From positions 1 to 64,000 of the forward strand of contig DATDCV010000050.1 in NCBI GenBank assembly GCA_036524155.1: a stretch of 64,000 bases of DNA, in the 5' to 3' direction. The notes below the pieces were generated by a model. The model was not told the DNA's origin. It ran no database searches and saw only the letters and a list, made by a program, of their open reading frames with translations. This document shows, one piece after another, positions 35,779 through 46,874 of this stretch (position 1 is its first letter; every line of letters begins with the position of its first letter). Made by a program: the position numbers and the translations under genes. This DNA is from DATDCV01 sp036524155 (lineage in GTDB: Bacteria; Verrucomicrobiota; Verrucomicrobiia; Limisphaerales; UBA8199).

Positions 35779-38700
35779 AAATTCTGTTTGGCTGCAGATT
35801 GTTGTATTTCCAGCAATTTCAAAAGCCGATTGTAATCAAGCTGCGTCGCTACTCTATTCAGGGCCCCACCCAACGAAGCGTCCCGCTCTGTGACATGCGT
35901 GATGAGGGCCTGCGTGCGAGCCGTGTCCAGCTCGACTACGGCCTGACGCAAATCCCGCAGCAGTTCCATTGGCAGAGCGGCCAACTGTTTCTGATGCAAG
36001 GCAAACTCCGGCATGTCCGGGATGCTTTCTGGATGGCCCGCCTTTTCATAAATGAACTTCAGACGCAGATGCCGCGCCAAAGTATCAAAGATCTCCTGCT
36101 CGCGGAACGGCTTCCTCACAAAGTCATCGCAACCGGCCGCCATAATCGATCTCCTCTCCTCCTCCAACGCGTGTGCTGTAAGTGCGATGACTTTGGCAGC
36201 AGCGGCAGCCTTGGTCGCCCGAATTCGCCGGACTGCGTCCAGCCCGTCCATAACCGGCATCCGGATATCCATCCAAATCAAATCCGGATGCCATTGCTCA
36301 AACAAACGCACGGCTTCCTGGCCGTTCACGGCGTCGCGCAGCTCAAAACCAAGCGGCTCCAGGAGCCTTCGCAATAGCAGGCGGTTTTCCGCCTGGTCCT
36401 CGACAATCAGGAGTCGGCACCGAGGCTGCCCCTCGGCCAACCTCACTACGCGCCCGCGCGTCGATTCCTCCGGTTCGGCAACCGACGGAAGCACCCTCAC
36501 CGGAATCGTGAAATAGAAAACGGATCCTTTGCCTGGTTCGCTGGCAACCCCAATCTGCCCCCCTATGAGCTCGACATATTGCTTGCAGATGGCCAAACCC
36601 AATCCCGTCCCAGCGCGTGCGGGGGCTTGCTCGCCCAATTGCACGAAGGGAAAGAAGATACGGTGCGCATCCTGCTGTGCGATGCCCGGTCCCGAGTCTT
36701 CAACCTCAAACCGGACTTCAGCTTTTTCAGGTTCGTCTTGACTGGTTAGGCCAGCTCGGAGCTTCACCCCGCCTGAATCTGTATACTTTATAGCGTTGCC
36801 AACCAGGTTGATCAGCACTTGGCGCAACTTGCCGGCGTCCACCGCTACGAACCGAGGCAGATCGGGGGCGCGCTCCAAACTGAAACGGAGTCCCTTTTCT
36901 GCCGCGCTCACACCCATCAGCGATTGAATTTCATGCACCAACTGATGCAAATCTGCTTCGGTTTCCTCCAGGGCCACGCCACCCGATTCGATCTTGGCCA
37001 TGTCCAAGACATTGTTGATGAGATTCAGCAGGTGCTCGCCGCTGCGCACAATGATGTCCAGCGCTTCCCGCTGGCGTGGCGTCACGTCCGGCCCGCTCTT
37101 GATGAGCCTCGAAAAGCCGAGCACGGCGTTAAGAGGAGTGCGCAACTCATGACTCATGTTGGCCAGGAACCGGCTCTTTTCGCGATTGGCGGCTTCGGCG
37201 CGGGCCTTGGCTTCCGCCAATTGCTCCGTTCGATGCCTCACCATTTCTTCAAGGTTCTCCCTATGCTTCCGCAGTTCCTCCTCGGCCTGTTTGCGTTCGG
37301 TGACATCGATCGCTGTGCCGACATATTCGACGACTTTCCCTGTTTCATCGCGCACCGGATGGCCGAGCGCGTGGATGTGCTTGACCGTCCCATCGGGCAG
37401 GAGGATCCGGTGCTCGTGCTCGTACTCTGACGGTCGATGCGCGAGGTTCACCAGCCACTCGTAGATTCGATCGCGATCTTCCGGGTGCAGGCGTCCTCTG
37501 AACTCTTCGTTTGTTGGCAGCCCCTGCTTCGGGTCCAAGCCGAAAATGCGGAACATTTCCTCGGAAAAATAAAGCGGCTGGAGAGTGATCGGACTCCAGG
37601 CCCAACTGCCCGTGTGGGTCAGTCGCTGCCCTTCCGCCAGATAAGCCTCACTTCTACGCAGGGCCTCATCAGCCCGCTTGCGCTCGGTGATGTCTACGCC
37701 GATGCTCAGGATCTCTGTCACGTCGCCGTGCGTGTCCAGCACCACCTTGTTGGTCCAGGCAATCCACACGCGGTCACCGTTGCGACGCATGTTCTCATTG
37801 ACGTTTTGCTCGAATGCCGACGGGTTGGCAGTGATATTCTCCATCAGCTTCTGTAAATCCCGGCCACGACTTTCGGTGTCCGGGACAATGGTGCCGACCA
37901 CGTGACGGCCGCGAATCTCGGCGTCTGTGTATCCGAAAAAGCGCTGGCCAAACTCGTTCAAGTGGATGATTCGCCCGTCGCGCTGCCAGTGCAGAATAAT
38001 GCTGTTGGCTTGCTCCACGAGTTGATGGTATTTCCTTTGGCTCTCGCGCAGTGCCTCCTCGGCGCGTTTGCGCTCCGTGATATCCCGCACGAGGCCCAGG
38101 TTGTAAGCCCGACCGCCGTATTCGATATAATTGGCGCTGACCTCGACCGGGAACGTGCGGCCATTCCGGGTTCGGTGGCGGCTTTCGAAAAGCAATGACC
38201 GCCGCGTTTGGAGTTCGCGCCAGTGGGCGGCCCAACGCTCGATTGGAAAGTCAGGATCGATATCGGAAACCGCCATGTGCATTAGTTCCTCGCGGCTATA
38301 ACCAAGCACCCGACAGCCCTCCTCGTTGACATAGTGCAGACGCGCCTGCTTATCGATCAGAAAGGCTGCTTCGTGTACCTTGTCCAAAGCGAAGTTGAGG
38401 AGGGCGAGTCGCTCCTCTGCTTCTTTGCGCTCAGCAAGCTCCTGTTCCAACCTCTGTTTGGCCTGTTCGAGGCGTTTGCCTGCAAGGCGAACTTCCTCGA
38501 ACGCGCGCGCGTTGGCGATGGCGGCCCCCACTTGATTAGCCAAGAGAATTCCCCACGGCCGGAGTTCCTCCTGAAACGCCTCGCGGCTGCCCGTTACTAT
38601 GGCGCCCAAGACCTCCCCTTTGTAGCTGATCGGATTGACGGCATAACCCTGGATGCCCTCTTCGCGCATCCAATCGGGATCCAGCGGAGATGCTGGCTTT

Positions 38701-39071
38701 GTGTTCAAATCCGAAACGGCTCGCTGCTGACGGCTTACCACCACGCTCCCAATTGGCGGCGCTCCGAGCGGCTCACGAGAGACTTGAGGAGCCAATCTTC
38801 GAAAGCCTTTCCCCGGAGGCACAATCGAGTTAGCTTTCGCCGCCGCCAGGTGCAGGCAGCGGGACTGGTCGGGACAATCAGGGCGGCGTGGGCAGGTGGC
38901 GCACAGGTCGCCCTTGTCGATCAGCCAAACTTGAGCGAAGGCCATGTGCTGTTCCATGACACGATCTAGCAACCTCTGCAGAAGTAGGTCCAGCGACTGC
39001 TCGTGGGCAAGGTCCAGCAGCACCCGGACAGCGTAATTCGGATCGAATCGGTTGTCGTTGGTCGGTTCCAT
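35775..39071 (-). CDS. Hybrid sensor histidine kinase with GAF, three PAS domains and a receiver
   Basis: About 1098 residues without membrane segments. Order: N-terminal GAF (25-205) holding CATCPRRPDCPDQSRC, a four-Cys cluster; coiled coil; PAS1 (about 230-350), PAS2 (355-475), PAS3 (490-600); HisKA with the phospho-His in SHELRTPLNAVLGF; HATPase (N and G boxes NLVGNAIKY, DSGPGI, GTGLGLAI); receiver with acceptor Asp in LIWMDIRMPVMDG; and an 80-residue helical end. ATG 39071 avoids overlap with the kinase gene upstream; 39137 is possible. It should phosphorylate the sigma-54 regulator encoded next. The Cys cluster suggests redox or metal sensing. Confidence 0.9.
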
Positions 39072-39120
39072 GACCCGTTCAGATAAACGTATTTTGGCCG
39101 AGTTTTGAAGCGGCGCAAGG

Positions 39121-42021
39121 CTACCTTGGGGCATCACTGGGCGGCCCAGGCGGCACTTGACGAATCACGTCGCTGGCCTCCTTGAGCAGGAGACGAGCAA
39201 GGACCCAGTCGCGCCAATGCCACATGTCAAACCCGAGATCAAAACCGGTCTCAATCAAGTTCTGGGCCTGCTCCAGCTCCAAGCGACCTGCTGGGTCGTT
39301 TCCAAGTTGATGGAGCGACATGGCCAAAAGGACACGATCGATGGCATGCGGCAGCGCCACATTGCCTACCTTGGGAAGGCTTCGGTGAACCCACTCCGAC
39401 GCTTTCGTGAAATGCCCGCGCCTATACTCGAGAAGGCTCAGGAGGATGGCATACGATGGGTTTTCATTGGCGTTCCCCAGGGCGCGACTCAACAGTGCGG
39501 CAAACGGTTCCAAGGTCGCGGCGGTCCGCTCGTCGAGAGGACGCATCAGGTTAATCGTCAAGACCCTCTCAGCGGTCCGCTCGTCCGGGTCTTTGAACCG
39601 TGAGGCCATCTCTTCACGCAGGCGCAAATACCCGTTCTCGTCGCGCAATTGCAGGCAGGCGATGGCGGCGTCCTGATAATCCATCGTGGCGTGGTCCAGC
39701 GAATCCTCCTGGTTGGACTGCACGCAATATCGGGAGCACCGAAGCGAGTCACTCCATTCACCGCGCAAACCGTGCCACTGCCCCAAAGCGCGAATGAGGG
39801 CAACCTGCTCCAGACTGGGTGCGCCTCCAGGCGCTCGACCAACGGATTGGTCAGCTTGTTCCAGCATTTCATCCCACTCCCGCATCAAAAGGGCGGTGAC
39901 TGCCCAATCGTACCAGGGCGCCTGGAGATAGGTTGGCTCGCTCATTCCGGGAAAAATCTCGGACCGGGCAGTCAGGGTTACGAGCCCTTGCTTAGCCCCA
40001 GCCTGGGCCAAGGCGTACCCTTTGGTCCATTCCACCATGGCGCCCCAGTAGTCCTTCAGTTGCCAGAGGGCCAGCGCCTGGATTAGCGAAAAGGTTGCGA
40101 GCCTCGGAGGGTTGTCCAGACGAATTTGGGGACTTAGTGTGTATTTGAAATTACCGCGGCGATATTCCAGCAACACCAAAGCGTCGCTACTGACTGCGTA
40201 CCGAGCCATTGGACCGTCTTCTGCTGGAGTGGGAACTCTTGATGTAGCCACTCCCAAAGCAGTCGCAAGCGACTGGAGCAGGTTCGGCTCCGCGGGCCAG
40301 AGCAGGCAGGCTTTGATGACCGGGTTGGGCAAGGGGGCCCCTGCGGGTGTAAACCTGGTCATCACGCCCTGACGCCACTGTTCGTAGCTGCGGCGGTCCC
40401 CGGCTTGAACCCAGGCTAGCGCCAGGCGTAATTGATCCAGGCTGGTTATATCGGGACTGTCTAATTGGTTCACCTTGATCAGTGAGCTGAACCGCTCAGC
40501 CGCTTGTTGCCATCGGCCCCTGGTGGCGTGCCAATCGCCTAATGCCCGTAATTCGGCGGCAACTTCGATCGACGGCTTATGGAGCGGGATTTTCGCGAGG
40601 AGCTTATCAGCTTCGTCAAAACGGCGTTGTGTCACCAGCGCCGCCACATAGGACGTCTTTTCTCGTGACTCAGCCTCTTTCCTCACCCGGGCCTCGATAA
40701 ACAAGAGCAGGGTGGAAACGATAGTAGCCAGGACCAAGGTCGCAACCGCAACGGCTCCGAACAGAAACGCCATTCGGTTTCGGCGCATTAACTTCTGGAG
40801 CGAATACAGCCGGCTGGGCGGCCGCGCAAGAATTGCTTCCTCGTGCAGATAACGCTCGATGTCCTCCGCCAAAGCGTTGGCGGTCGCATAGCGGCGGGTG
40901 CGATCCTTCTCGAGGCACTTGAGCACAATCCAGTCCAAATCACCGCGAAGCTGAGAAACCAACCGGGGCGCTTCAACCTGAAGCCTCCTGGCGGTCTTGG
41001 TGAGTTCCTCGTTGTTCAGCGTCCTGAGTTTCGCTGATGGGCTCAATGGGTCCCGCTCGCAAATCGTGCGCCTCAACTCCTCCACCCCGAGTCTCAAAAG
41101 GTCCGTCGTCTCGAAAGGAGTGCGACCGGTCAGCAGTTCGTAAAGCAATACCCCGAGGGAGTAAATGTCGCTCCGGGTGTCAAGGTTGAGCCCGCTCATC
41201 TCCATCTGTTCTGGACTCATGTACGCGGGGGTACCCATCAACTGGGCATACGAGGTGAAGAGAGTCTTGTCGGTCAGGCGTTGCTCGGTTGCCTTGGCGA
41301 TCCCAAAATCGATTACTTTGGGAACCGGCACCCCGTCATGCATGGTGACCATTATGTTCGAGGGCTTCAGGTCCCGGTGAATGATCCCTTTTTGGTGGGC
41401 ATGCTGGACCGCGTTGCAAACCTGAACGAACAACTTCAGCCGCTCCCGCATGCCGACTCGGTTCTGGTCACAGTACTCGGTGATTTTGACCCCGTAGACC
41501 AACTCCATCACGAAATAAGGCCGACCGGTTTCGGTCGCGCCGGCATCGAGGACACGAGCAATGTTGGGATGGTCCATCAGAGCCAAAGCCTGGCGCTCCG
41601 CCTCGAACCGAGCGATCACGTTCTTCGTATCCATCCCTAGCTTGATGATCTTCAGGGCGACTCTTCGGCGGATCGGCTGTTCCTGCTCCGCCATATAGAC
41701 CACCCCGTAACCGCCTTCACCAAGCTTTTGGAGCAATTTGTAGGGGCCGATGCGTTTGCTTTCGGGGAGTTCAGGCTCGAGCGCCGATTCCGCCGCGGAA
41801 AGGACCTGTTGCGCATCTCCCGCCTCGGGGCCCAAGGCGAGTTCGCAATCCTTAAAAAAGCCGCCGGCCTCTTCCGAAAGACCCAGCAATCGTTCGACCT
41901 GCTCGCGCAATGCTTGATCGGCCCCGCAGACCCGCTCGAGAAAAAGACGGCGTTGCGCTGGATCAGTGATCTCCAGCGCCTGGCAAAACGCCGCTTTTTC
42001 GCGCGGGACTCGATTGCTCAT
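39121..42021 (-). CDS. Ser/Thr protein kinase with C-terminal helical-repeat sensor (copy 1)
   Basis: A 966-residue eukaryotic-type kinase. The N-terminus (PREKAAFCQALEITDPAQRR) is the region often linked to ECF sigma factors in these phyla. Kinase domain is about 90-365: glycine loop GEGGYGVVY, Lys in VALKIIKLG, catalytic HRDLKPSN, DFG, and SPEQ. A membrane helix (FLFGAVAVATLVLATIVSTLLLF, about 415-437) is followed by 500 residues of TPR-like helices. It should be anchored in the inner membrane with a periplasmic sensor part. Nearly identical kinase domain to the copy at 42136-45789. Confidence 0.92.
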   Translation of the reverse strand: MSNRVPREKAAFCQALEITDPAQRRLFLERVCGADQALREQVERLLGLSEEAGGFFKDCELALGPEAGDAQQVLSAAESALEPELPESKRIGPYKLLQKLGEGGYGVVYMAEQEQPIRRRVALKIIKLGMDTKNVIARFEAERQALALMDHPNIARVLDAGATETGRPYFVMELVYGVKITEYCDQNRVGMRERLKLFVQVCNAVQHAHQKGIIHRDLKPSNIMVTMHDGVPVPKVIDFGIAKATEQRLTDKTLFTSYAQLMGTPAYMSPEQMEMSGLNLDTRSDIYSLGVLLYELLTGRTPFETTDLLRLGVEELRRTICERDPLSPSAKLRTLNNEELTKTARRLQVEAPRLVSQLRGDLDWIVLKCLEKDRTRRYATANALAEDIERYLHEEAILARPPSRLYSLQKLMRRNRMAFLFGAVAVATLVLATIVSTLLLFIEARVRKEAESREKTSYVAALVTQRRFDEADKLLAKIPLHKPSIEVAAELRALGDWHATRGRWQQAAERFSSLIKVNQLDSPDITSLDQLRLALAWVQAGDRRSYEQWRQGVMTRFTPAGAPLPNPVIKACLLWPAEPNLLQSLATALGVATSRVPTPAEDGPMARYAVSSDALVLLEYRRGNFKYTLSPQIRLDNPPRLATFSLIQALALWQLKDYWGAMVEWTKGYALAQAGAKQGLVTLTARSEIFPGMSEPTYLQAPWYDWAVTALLMREWDEMLEQADQSVGRAPGGAPSLEQVALIRALGQWHGLRGEWSDSLRCSRYCVQSNQEDSLDHATMDYQDAAIACLQLRDENGYLRLREEMASRFKDPDERTAERVLTINLMRPLDERTAATLEPFAALLSRALGNANENPSYAILLSLLEYRRGHFTKASEWVHRSLPKVGNVALPHAIDRVLLAMSLHQLGNDPAGRLELEQAQNLIETGFDLGFDMWHWRDWVLARLLLKEASDVIRQVPPGPPSDAPR

Positions 42022-42135
42022 TTGTTGCTATTTGTCTATGCGCTAATGCGACGAACCCAGCCCGGTTTCGCCAGAATTATTTCAAAATCTCAGCGGTTAA
42101 TTTGAGGCAGTCCTGTAGCGAAGCCGTCTTATTAA

Positions 42136-45100
42136 TCACGGGGCACCCCCTTGTGCGGAGTCGCGCCTAGCCGGCAGCGATTCCGAAGCTTCACGCAAGA
42201 GGACCCGGGCGAACACCCAGTCGAACCAGAGCCCGCGATCCCATCGAGCGTGCTTGAGCCCGTCCTCGAACCCGTTCTCGAGGATTGCGCGGGCTTGCTC
42301 AAACTCCGCGAGGCCGCTTTGGAGCTCTTGCTCCTGTCGAAGAGACATGGCCAGGATGAGACGGGCGGTGGCAGTTCGGACAGGGATCTCCTGGCGGCAC
42401 GCCAGGCAAATGCGGCTCCAGTCAATGGCCTGGGCATAATGACCGCTCCGATACTCGAAGAGTGCGAGTGAAGTCGCTCGCCACGCTTCGCGGAGGGCTA
42501 TGATTTCCGGGCCTTCATTTGCACTGGTAAACGGACGAGCCGCAACCTTAGCAAGCGGCGCCAGCCCAGAAAGCACTTCGTCGCTAGCAGGCTGGAGGAG
42601 GCTGATTTTAATGATCCGCTCAGCGGCAGGTTGAAGGTCGGTTCCTTTGAATCGGCCTATGGCTTCCTCACGAAAGTTCCTGTACCCTACTTTATCGCCG
42701 ATCTCCGCCAGGACGGCGCCGCAGGCCAAATAATCGAGTGTCGCAACGTCCCAGCCGTCCAGTTGATCTAGCTTCAGAACCGTGCCGAACCATCGAGCCG
42801 CCTCGCGCCACTCCTGACGCAAGGCATGCCAGTCGCCCAGTGCCCGGTAATCGGCCGCGATGGACGGACTGGCCGGGGGCAGCGTCGCTTGCGCCACGGC
42901 TCCGTCAGTCCGTGCGAATTGCTCCTGGCACTCACGCAAGAGGATCCGCGCCAACACCCAATCGTACCAGTGATGTTCGGGGTCGTTGCTCGGGTTGGGA
43001 TTCAGACCGTGCCCGAACTCGCTCTCGATTCGCTCCTGGGCCTCGATCATTTTCGGCACGGCTTCCCGGTACTGATGCGTATGCCAGTCAGACATCGCCA
43101 GAATCAGTTGGGCCGTCGTGGTCCAGAGTACGTTCCTTTCGGGATAGGCCAGGCTTTTGCGACAGAGGCCGATTGCTTTGTCGTAATTTCCTCGTCGGTA
43201 CTCCAGCAGTTCCAGTGATAACGAGTTCCACGCCTCGGGATAACCGGAATTATTGCCAATAGTTTCTTCGCATACCCGTGCACAGGGCTCAAGAAGATCC
43301 AGGAACTGCCTGGGAGCGGGCAACAAGAGGCAAGATTTGATGACCCGATTCGCCGCAGTCGCGTTAGTCGTATCACCATAGCGGGTGACAAAGTTCTCGC
43401 GGAAACGGTCAAAGTCGTCTCGCTTGTTCGCTTCCGCTAATGCGAGACTGAGCTTGAAATGGTCCAGCGTGATAGTCTCCCAACCCTCAGATCGGTCCAG
43501 TTCGGCCAACACAGCCAGGCGTTCAGCGGCATCCTGCCACTCCTGGCGAAGCGCATGCCACTCGCCTAACACGCGATATTTGGCGGCGGTTTCCACGTCG
43601 GCAGCCGGCATAGTCAAGGAAGCCAGCGAACGATCGGTTGCCAAAAGTCGCTCCTGGCACTCGCGAATAAGGATACGGACTGGGACCCAGTCGAACCAAT
43701 TCTGCATGACTCCATTATTCGGGTTAACGCTGAGCCCACTCCTGAATGCCGAGTCCATCTGGCCCTGGGCCCGGTTCAGTTCGGAGAAACCTTCCGGATA
43801 TTGCCCCAATCGCCAGGCGGCCAAACCCTGGATCACATGCGCGAGGGCCGTTCGAGGAGCGTCGCAAGCGGGAGAACCGAGACATCGTATGCAAAGGGTC
43901 GCGGCTTTCGACTCATTACCACGCCGGTGTTCCAACAAGGCCAATTCCGATAAAGTTAAGGGCGTGCGGGAGGTCGCAACCCGTTCGGAAGTCGCGAGCG
44001 CCCTTTCGGCAGCGTCTGCCACTGGTTGGAGATTGTCCAAGAGCTGTTGGTTTGCCGGTAGAAGCAGACAACATGTGATAAGCTGGTCCGGAAAGTCCTT
44101 GGTTGGGCCACCTCCGCTGCCAAGCCACGAAACGATGTCCTGGCGGAACTGCTCGTAATCATCGCGGTGGCCGGACCCGACCAATGCCGCGCCAAGCCTA
44201 AATTGGTCCAGCGAGCTTCCCCAAATATCCTCCGGGTGCAGCTTGGTTAATGACGCAAAGCGCTCAATGGCCCGCGGCCACCGGCCATGAATCGCATTCC
44301 AATCGCCTGTTATACGCAACAAAGCTTCTGCCTCCGGAGATGGCTTCTGGAGCGAAGCCTGACTGATTAATTCATCAGCTTGTTCGTAGTGGTTTTGCGC
44401 CATTAACAAGCTAATCTCTTTGATTGTTTCACGCGACTCCGCCTCGCGCCGCAGATGCGCTTCCCTAATCAAAAGCCAGGTTGAAGTAATGCTGCCAAGA
44501 AGCAACGCCGCTACCGCTGCGGCTCCGAGCAGGAATACCATGCGGTTTCTGTGCACCAGCTTTTGCAGTCGATACCATTGGCTGGGTGGCCGGGCGAGAA
44601 CGGCTTCGTCATGCAAGTAACGCCCGATGTCCTCCGCCAGCGCGTTCGCCGCCGCGTATCGGCGCGTGCGGTCCTTCTCAAGGCACTTAAGCACGATCCA
44701 GTCCAAATCACCGTGGAGTTGAGACAACAGGCGGGGTGCCTCCACCTGAAGCTGCCTCGCGGTTTTGGTGAGCTCCTCGTTGTTTAGTGTTTTCAGTTTG
44801 GCCGAGGGGCTCAATGGGTCGCGTTCACAGACCGTGCGCCTCAGTTCGTCCATTCCCAATTTCAATAAATCCGTCGTATCAAAGGGCGTGCGACCCGTCA
44901 GCAACTCGTAGAGCAACACCCCCAGGGAGTAGATATCACTACGCGTATCGAGGTTCAGCCCGCTCATCTCCATTTGCTCGGGACTCATGTAAGCGGGCGT
45001 GCCCATCAATTGCGCATAGGACGTGAAGAGCGTCTTGTCTGTCAGGCGTTGCTCCGTGGCTTTGGCTATGCCGAAATCAATCACTTTGGGTACGGGCACC

Positions 45101-45789
45101 CCGTCATGCATGGTAACCATGATGTTCGAGGGCTTGAGGTCCCGGTGAATAATCCCTTTTTGGTGGGCATGCTGCACGGCGTTGCAGACCTGGATGAACA
45201 ACTCCAGCCTTTCCCGCATGCTCACGCGGTTCTGATCGCAGTACTCAGTGATCTTGACCCCATACACGAGTTCCATCACAAAGTACGGGCGACCAGTTTC
45301 AGTGGCTCCGGCGTCAAGGACCCGAGCAATATTAGGATGGTCCATCAGAGCCAAGGCCTGGCGCTCGGCCTCGAACCGAGCGATCACGTTCTTGGTATCC
45401 ATCCCCAGCTTGATGATCTTCAGGGCCACCCGACGGCGAATGGGGTGTTCCTGCTCGGCCATATAGACCACTCCGCAACCGCCTTCCCCAAGCTTCTGGA
45501 GTAATTTGTAGGCGCCGATGCACTGCGTCTCGGGGATTTCAGGCTGCAGCGCCGCTTCGGCCGCCGAAAGCACCTGCTCGGAATCGCCGGCTGCCGGCTC
45601 CAATGCAGAAGCACATTCCTTGAAGAAATCGCCGGCGCCCTGTGAGAGCGCCAATAACTTCTCGACTTGAGCGCGCAATTCCTGATCGGCGCCGCAGGCC
45701 TGGTCGAGGAATTGGCGGCGTTGCGCCAAGTCCGTTATTCCCAGCGCCTCACAAAACACAGCCTTCTCGCGCGGGGCTCGAGTGCTCAT
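42136..45789 (-). CDS. Ser/Thr protein kinase with long helical-repeat sensor (copy 2)
   Basis: A 1217-residue paralogue of the next gene. Kinase domain about 90-365 with GEGGCGVVY (Cys replaces Tyr in the glycine loop), VALKIIKLG, HRDLKPSN, DFG and SPEQ; several stretches of 70-100 residues are identical to copy 1. A membrane helix lies near 415-440 (LLGAAAVAALLLGSITSTWLLI). The C-terminal 750 residues hold three similar TPR-like units (each with a GDWHALRQEW-type element), against fewer in copy 1. Follows the ECF sigma factor gene by 84 bases. Confidence 0.92.
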   Translation of the reverse strand: MSTRAPREKAVFCEALGITDLAQRRQFLDQACGADQELRAQVEKLLALSQGAGDFFKECASALEPAAGDSEQVLSAAEAALQPEIPETQCIGAYKLLQKLGEGGCGVVYMAEQEHPIRRRVALKIIKLGMDTKNVIARFEAERQALALMDHPNIARVLDAGATETGRPYFVMELVYGVKITEYCDQNRVSMRERLELFIQVCNAVQHAHQKGIIHRDLKPSNIMVTMHDGVPVPKVIDFGIAKATEQRLTDKTLFTSYAQLMGTPAYMSPEQMEMSGLNLDTRSDIYSLGVLLYELLTGRTPFDTTDLLKLGMDELRRTVCERDPLSPSAKLKTLNNEELTKTARQLQVEAPRLLSQLHGDLDWIVLKCLEKDRTRRYAAANALAEDIGRYLHDEAVLARPPSQWYRLQKLVHRNRMVFLLGAAAVAALLLGSITSTWLLIREAHLRREAESRETIKEISLLMAQNHYEQADELISQASLQKPSPEAEALLRITGDWNAIHGRWPRAIERFASLTKLHPEDIWGSSLDQFRLGAALVGSGHRDDYEQFRQDIVSWLGSGGGPTKDFPDQLITCCLLLPANQQLLDNLQPVADAAERALATSERVATSRTPLTLSELALLEHRRGNESKAATLCIRCLGSPACDAPRTALAHVIQGLAAWRLGQYPEGFSELNRAQGQMDSAFRSGLSVNPNNGVMQNWFDWVPVRILIRECQERLLATDRSLASLTMPAADVETAAKYRVLGEWHALRQEWQDAAERLAVLAELDRSEGWETITLDHFKLSLALAEANKRDDFDRFRENFVTRYGDTTNATAANRVIKSCLLLPAPRQFLDLLEPCARVCEETIGNNSGYPEAWNSLSLELLEYRRGNYDKAIGLCRKSLAYPERNVLWTTTAQLILAMSDWHTHQYREAVPKMIEAQERIESEFGHGLNPNPSNDPEHHWYDWVLARILLRECQEQFARTDGAVAQATLPPASPSIAADYRALGDWHALRQEWREAARWFGTVLKLDQLDGWDVATLDYLACGAVLAEIGDKVGYRNFREEAIGRFKGTDLQPAAERIIKISLLQPASDEVLSGLAPLAKVAARPFTSANEGPEIIALREAWRATSLALFEYRSGHYAQAIDWSRICLACRQEIPVRTATARLILAMSLRQEQELQSGLAEFEQARAILENGFEDGLKHARWDRGLWFDWVFARVLLREASESLPARRDSAQGGAP

Positions 45790-45873
45790 TTGGGCAAGTG
45801 CCTATCTGTTCATGTACCATTAATGCGACAAATGCAGGCCACTTTCGCCAACAAGATCCAGATTCTTCGGAGT

Positions 45874-46440
45874 TCACTGATGCTCGCTGATGTAGCGAAA
45901 CAGCCAGGCCCTGGCATAGGCCCACTGCCGATCCAGCGTTCGACTCGCAAGCCCTAGAGTCTCAGCGATTTCCGCGTTGTTTAACCCACCAAAAAACTTT
46001 AGCACCACAATGCGCTCCAGTTCCGGGTCTTCTTCCTTCAGCTTCGCTAAAGCCTCGTCCACCATCAAAACCTTGTCATCAGGCGTGGTCTCAGCCAATT
46101 CCAAGTCCTCGATGTTCAACCGCGCCTGCCCGCCGCCATGCTTGAGCCGGGATTTATGGCGTGCCCGTTCGATCAAAATGCGGCGCATGGCCTCTGCGGC
46201 TGCGCCGAAAAAGTGCGCGCGGTTTTGCCACGTCCGGTCTCCGTCGCTTACCAATCGCAGCCAAGCCTCGTGAACCAAGGCCGTCGGTTGAAGCGTTTGG
46301 CCGGCCATTTCATTCGCCATCCGCGCCGCGGCTAACCGCCTCAATTCGGCATAGACCAGCGGAAGCAGCTTCTCGGCCGCGCCTTCCTCACTACGGCCAA
46401 TCGCGTGCAAGACCTGCGTGATTTCAGCAGCTTCCGGCAT
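45874..46440 (-). CDS. ECF-type sigma factor linked to Ser/Thr kinases
   Basis: About 188 residues. Region 2 near 20-90 (LLPLVYAELRRLAAARMANE, PTALVHEAWLRL, FFGAAAEAMRRILIERAR) and region 4 near 125-185 (LKFFGGLNNAEIAETLGLASRTLDRQWAYARAWL) match the Sigma70_ECF group (PF07638) common in planctomycetes and verrucomicrobia. In these groups such sigma factors are often encoded next to Ser/Thr kinases instead of anti-sigma factors, as here. Start at ATG 46440 gives the family's usual N-terminus; 46452 and 46479 are possible. Confidence 0.9.
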   Translation of the reverse strand: MPEAAEITQVLHAIGRSEEGAAEKLLPLVYAELRRLAAARMANEMAGQTLQPTALVHEAWLRLVSDGDRTWQNRAHFFGAAAEAMRRILIERARHKSRLKHGGGQARLNIEDLELAETTPDDKVLMVDEALAKLKEEDPELERIVVLKFFGGLNNAEIAETLGLASRTLDRQWAYARAWLFRYISEHQ

Positions 46441-46479
46441 GGCGTACAACATTATACGCCCTGAAGGGCTGCGATCCAA

Positions 46480-46874
46480 GACAAACGGAGGCCGGGAAAA
46501 CCTCGGAATCGTCCGCGGCTCGTGCGGAACGGGGGTCGTCAGTCATTCACTCATTTCAACCAGATGTTCCAGAAAATCCTTGGTGAGTCGCTCCGCCATT
46601 GGCCTTCACCCGAAGCCATGCTTTCTGCAGGTTTCCGGGTTAAGAAGCCCACAGAATATCGGCAGAAGATGCAGGGCAGCAAAAACCCAGCCTGATCGCC
46701 GAGATCGCAACCGGTACTTCCTGGCCTGGACAACCTTGGGTCAGCCTCGCTGTCCTTCAGCGCGCTTCAGTAATCGAAGCAGCATCAGCACCACCAGCGA
46801 ACGAGGCCGAGGCAGTACGATCGCCCTTTGCCAAAGCTTGGAATTTTAAGCGAAATCGCGCATTTCACTTTGGC
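46480..46874. other. Intergenic stretch between ECF sigma and membrane protein genes
   Basis: No supported gene. A minus-strand segment near 46742-46828 contains LPRPRSLVVL, faintly like the end of glycogen-debranching enzymes, but it is too short and degenerate to call. Confidence 0.4.

Noticed and set aside
46742..46828. Possible debranching-enzyme tail (LPRPRSLVVL)
   Set aside because: Only ten residues match loosely and no other part of such a gene is present.
46418..46849. 143-codon plus-strand frame
   Set aside because: Runs from antisense ECF sigma into non-coding sequence; composition not protein-like.
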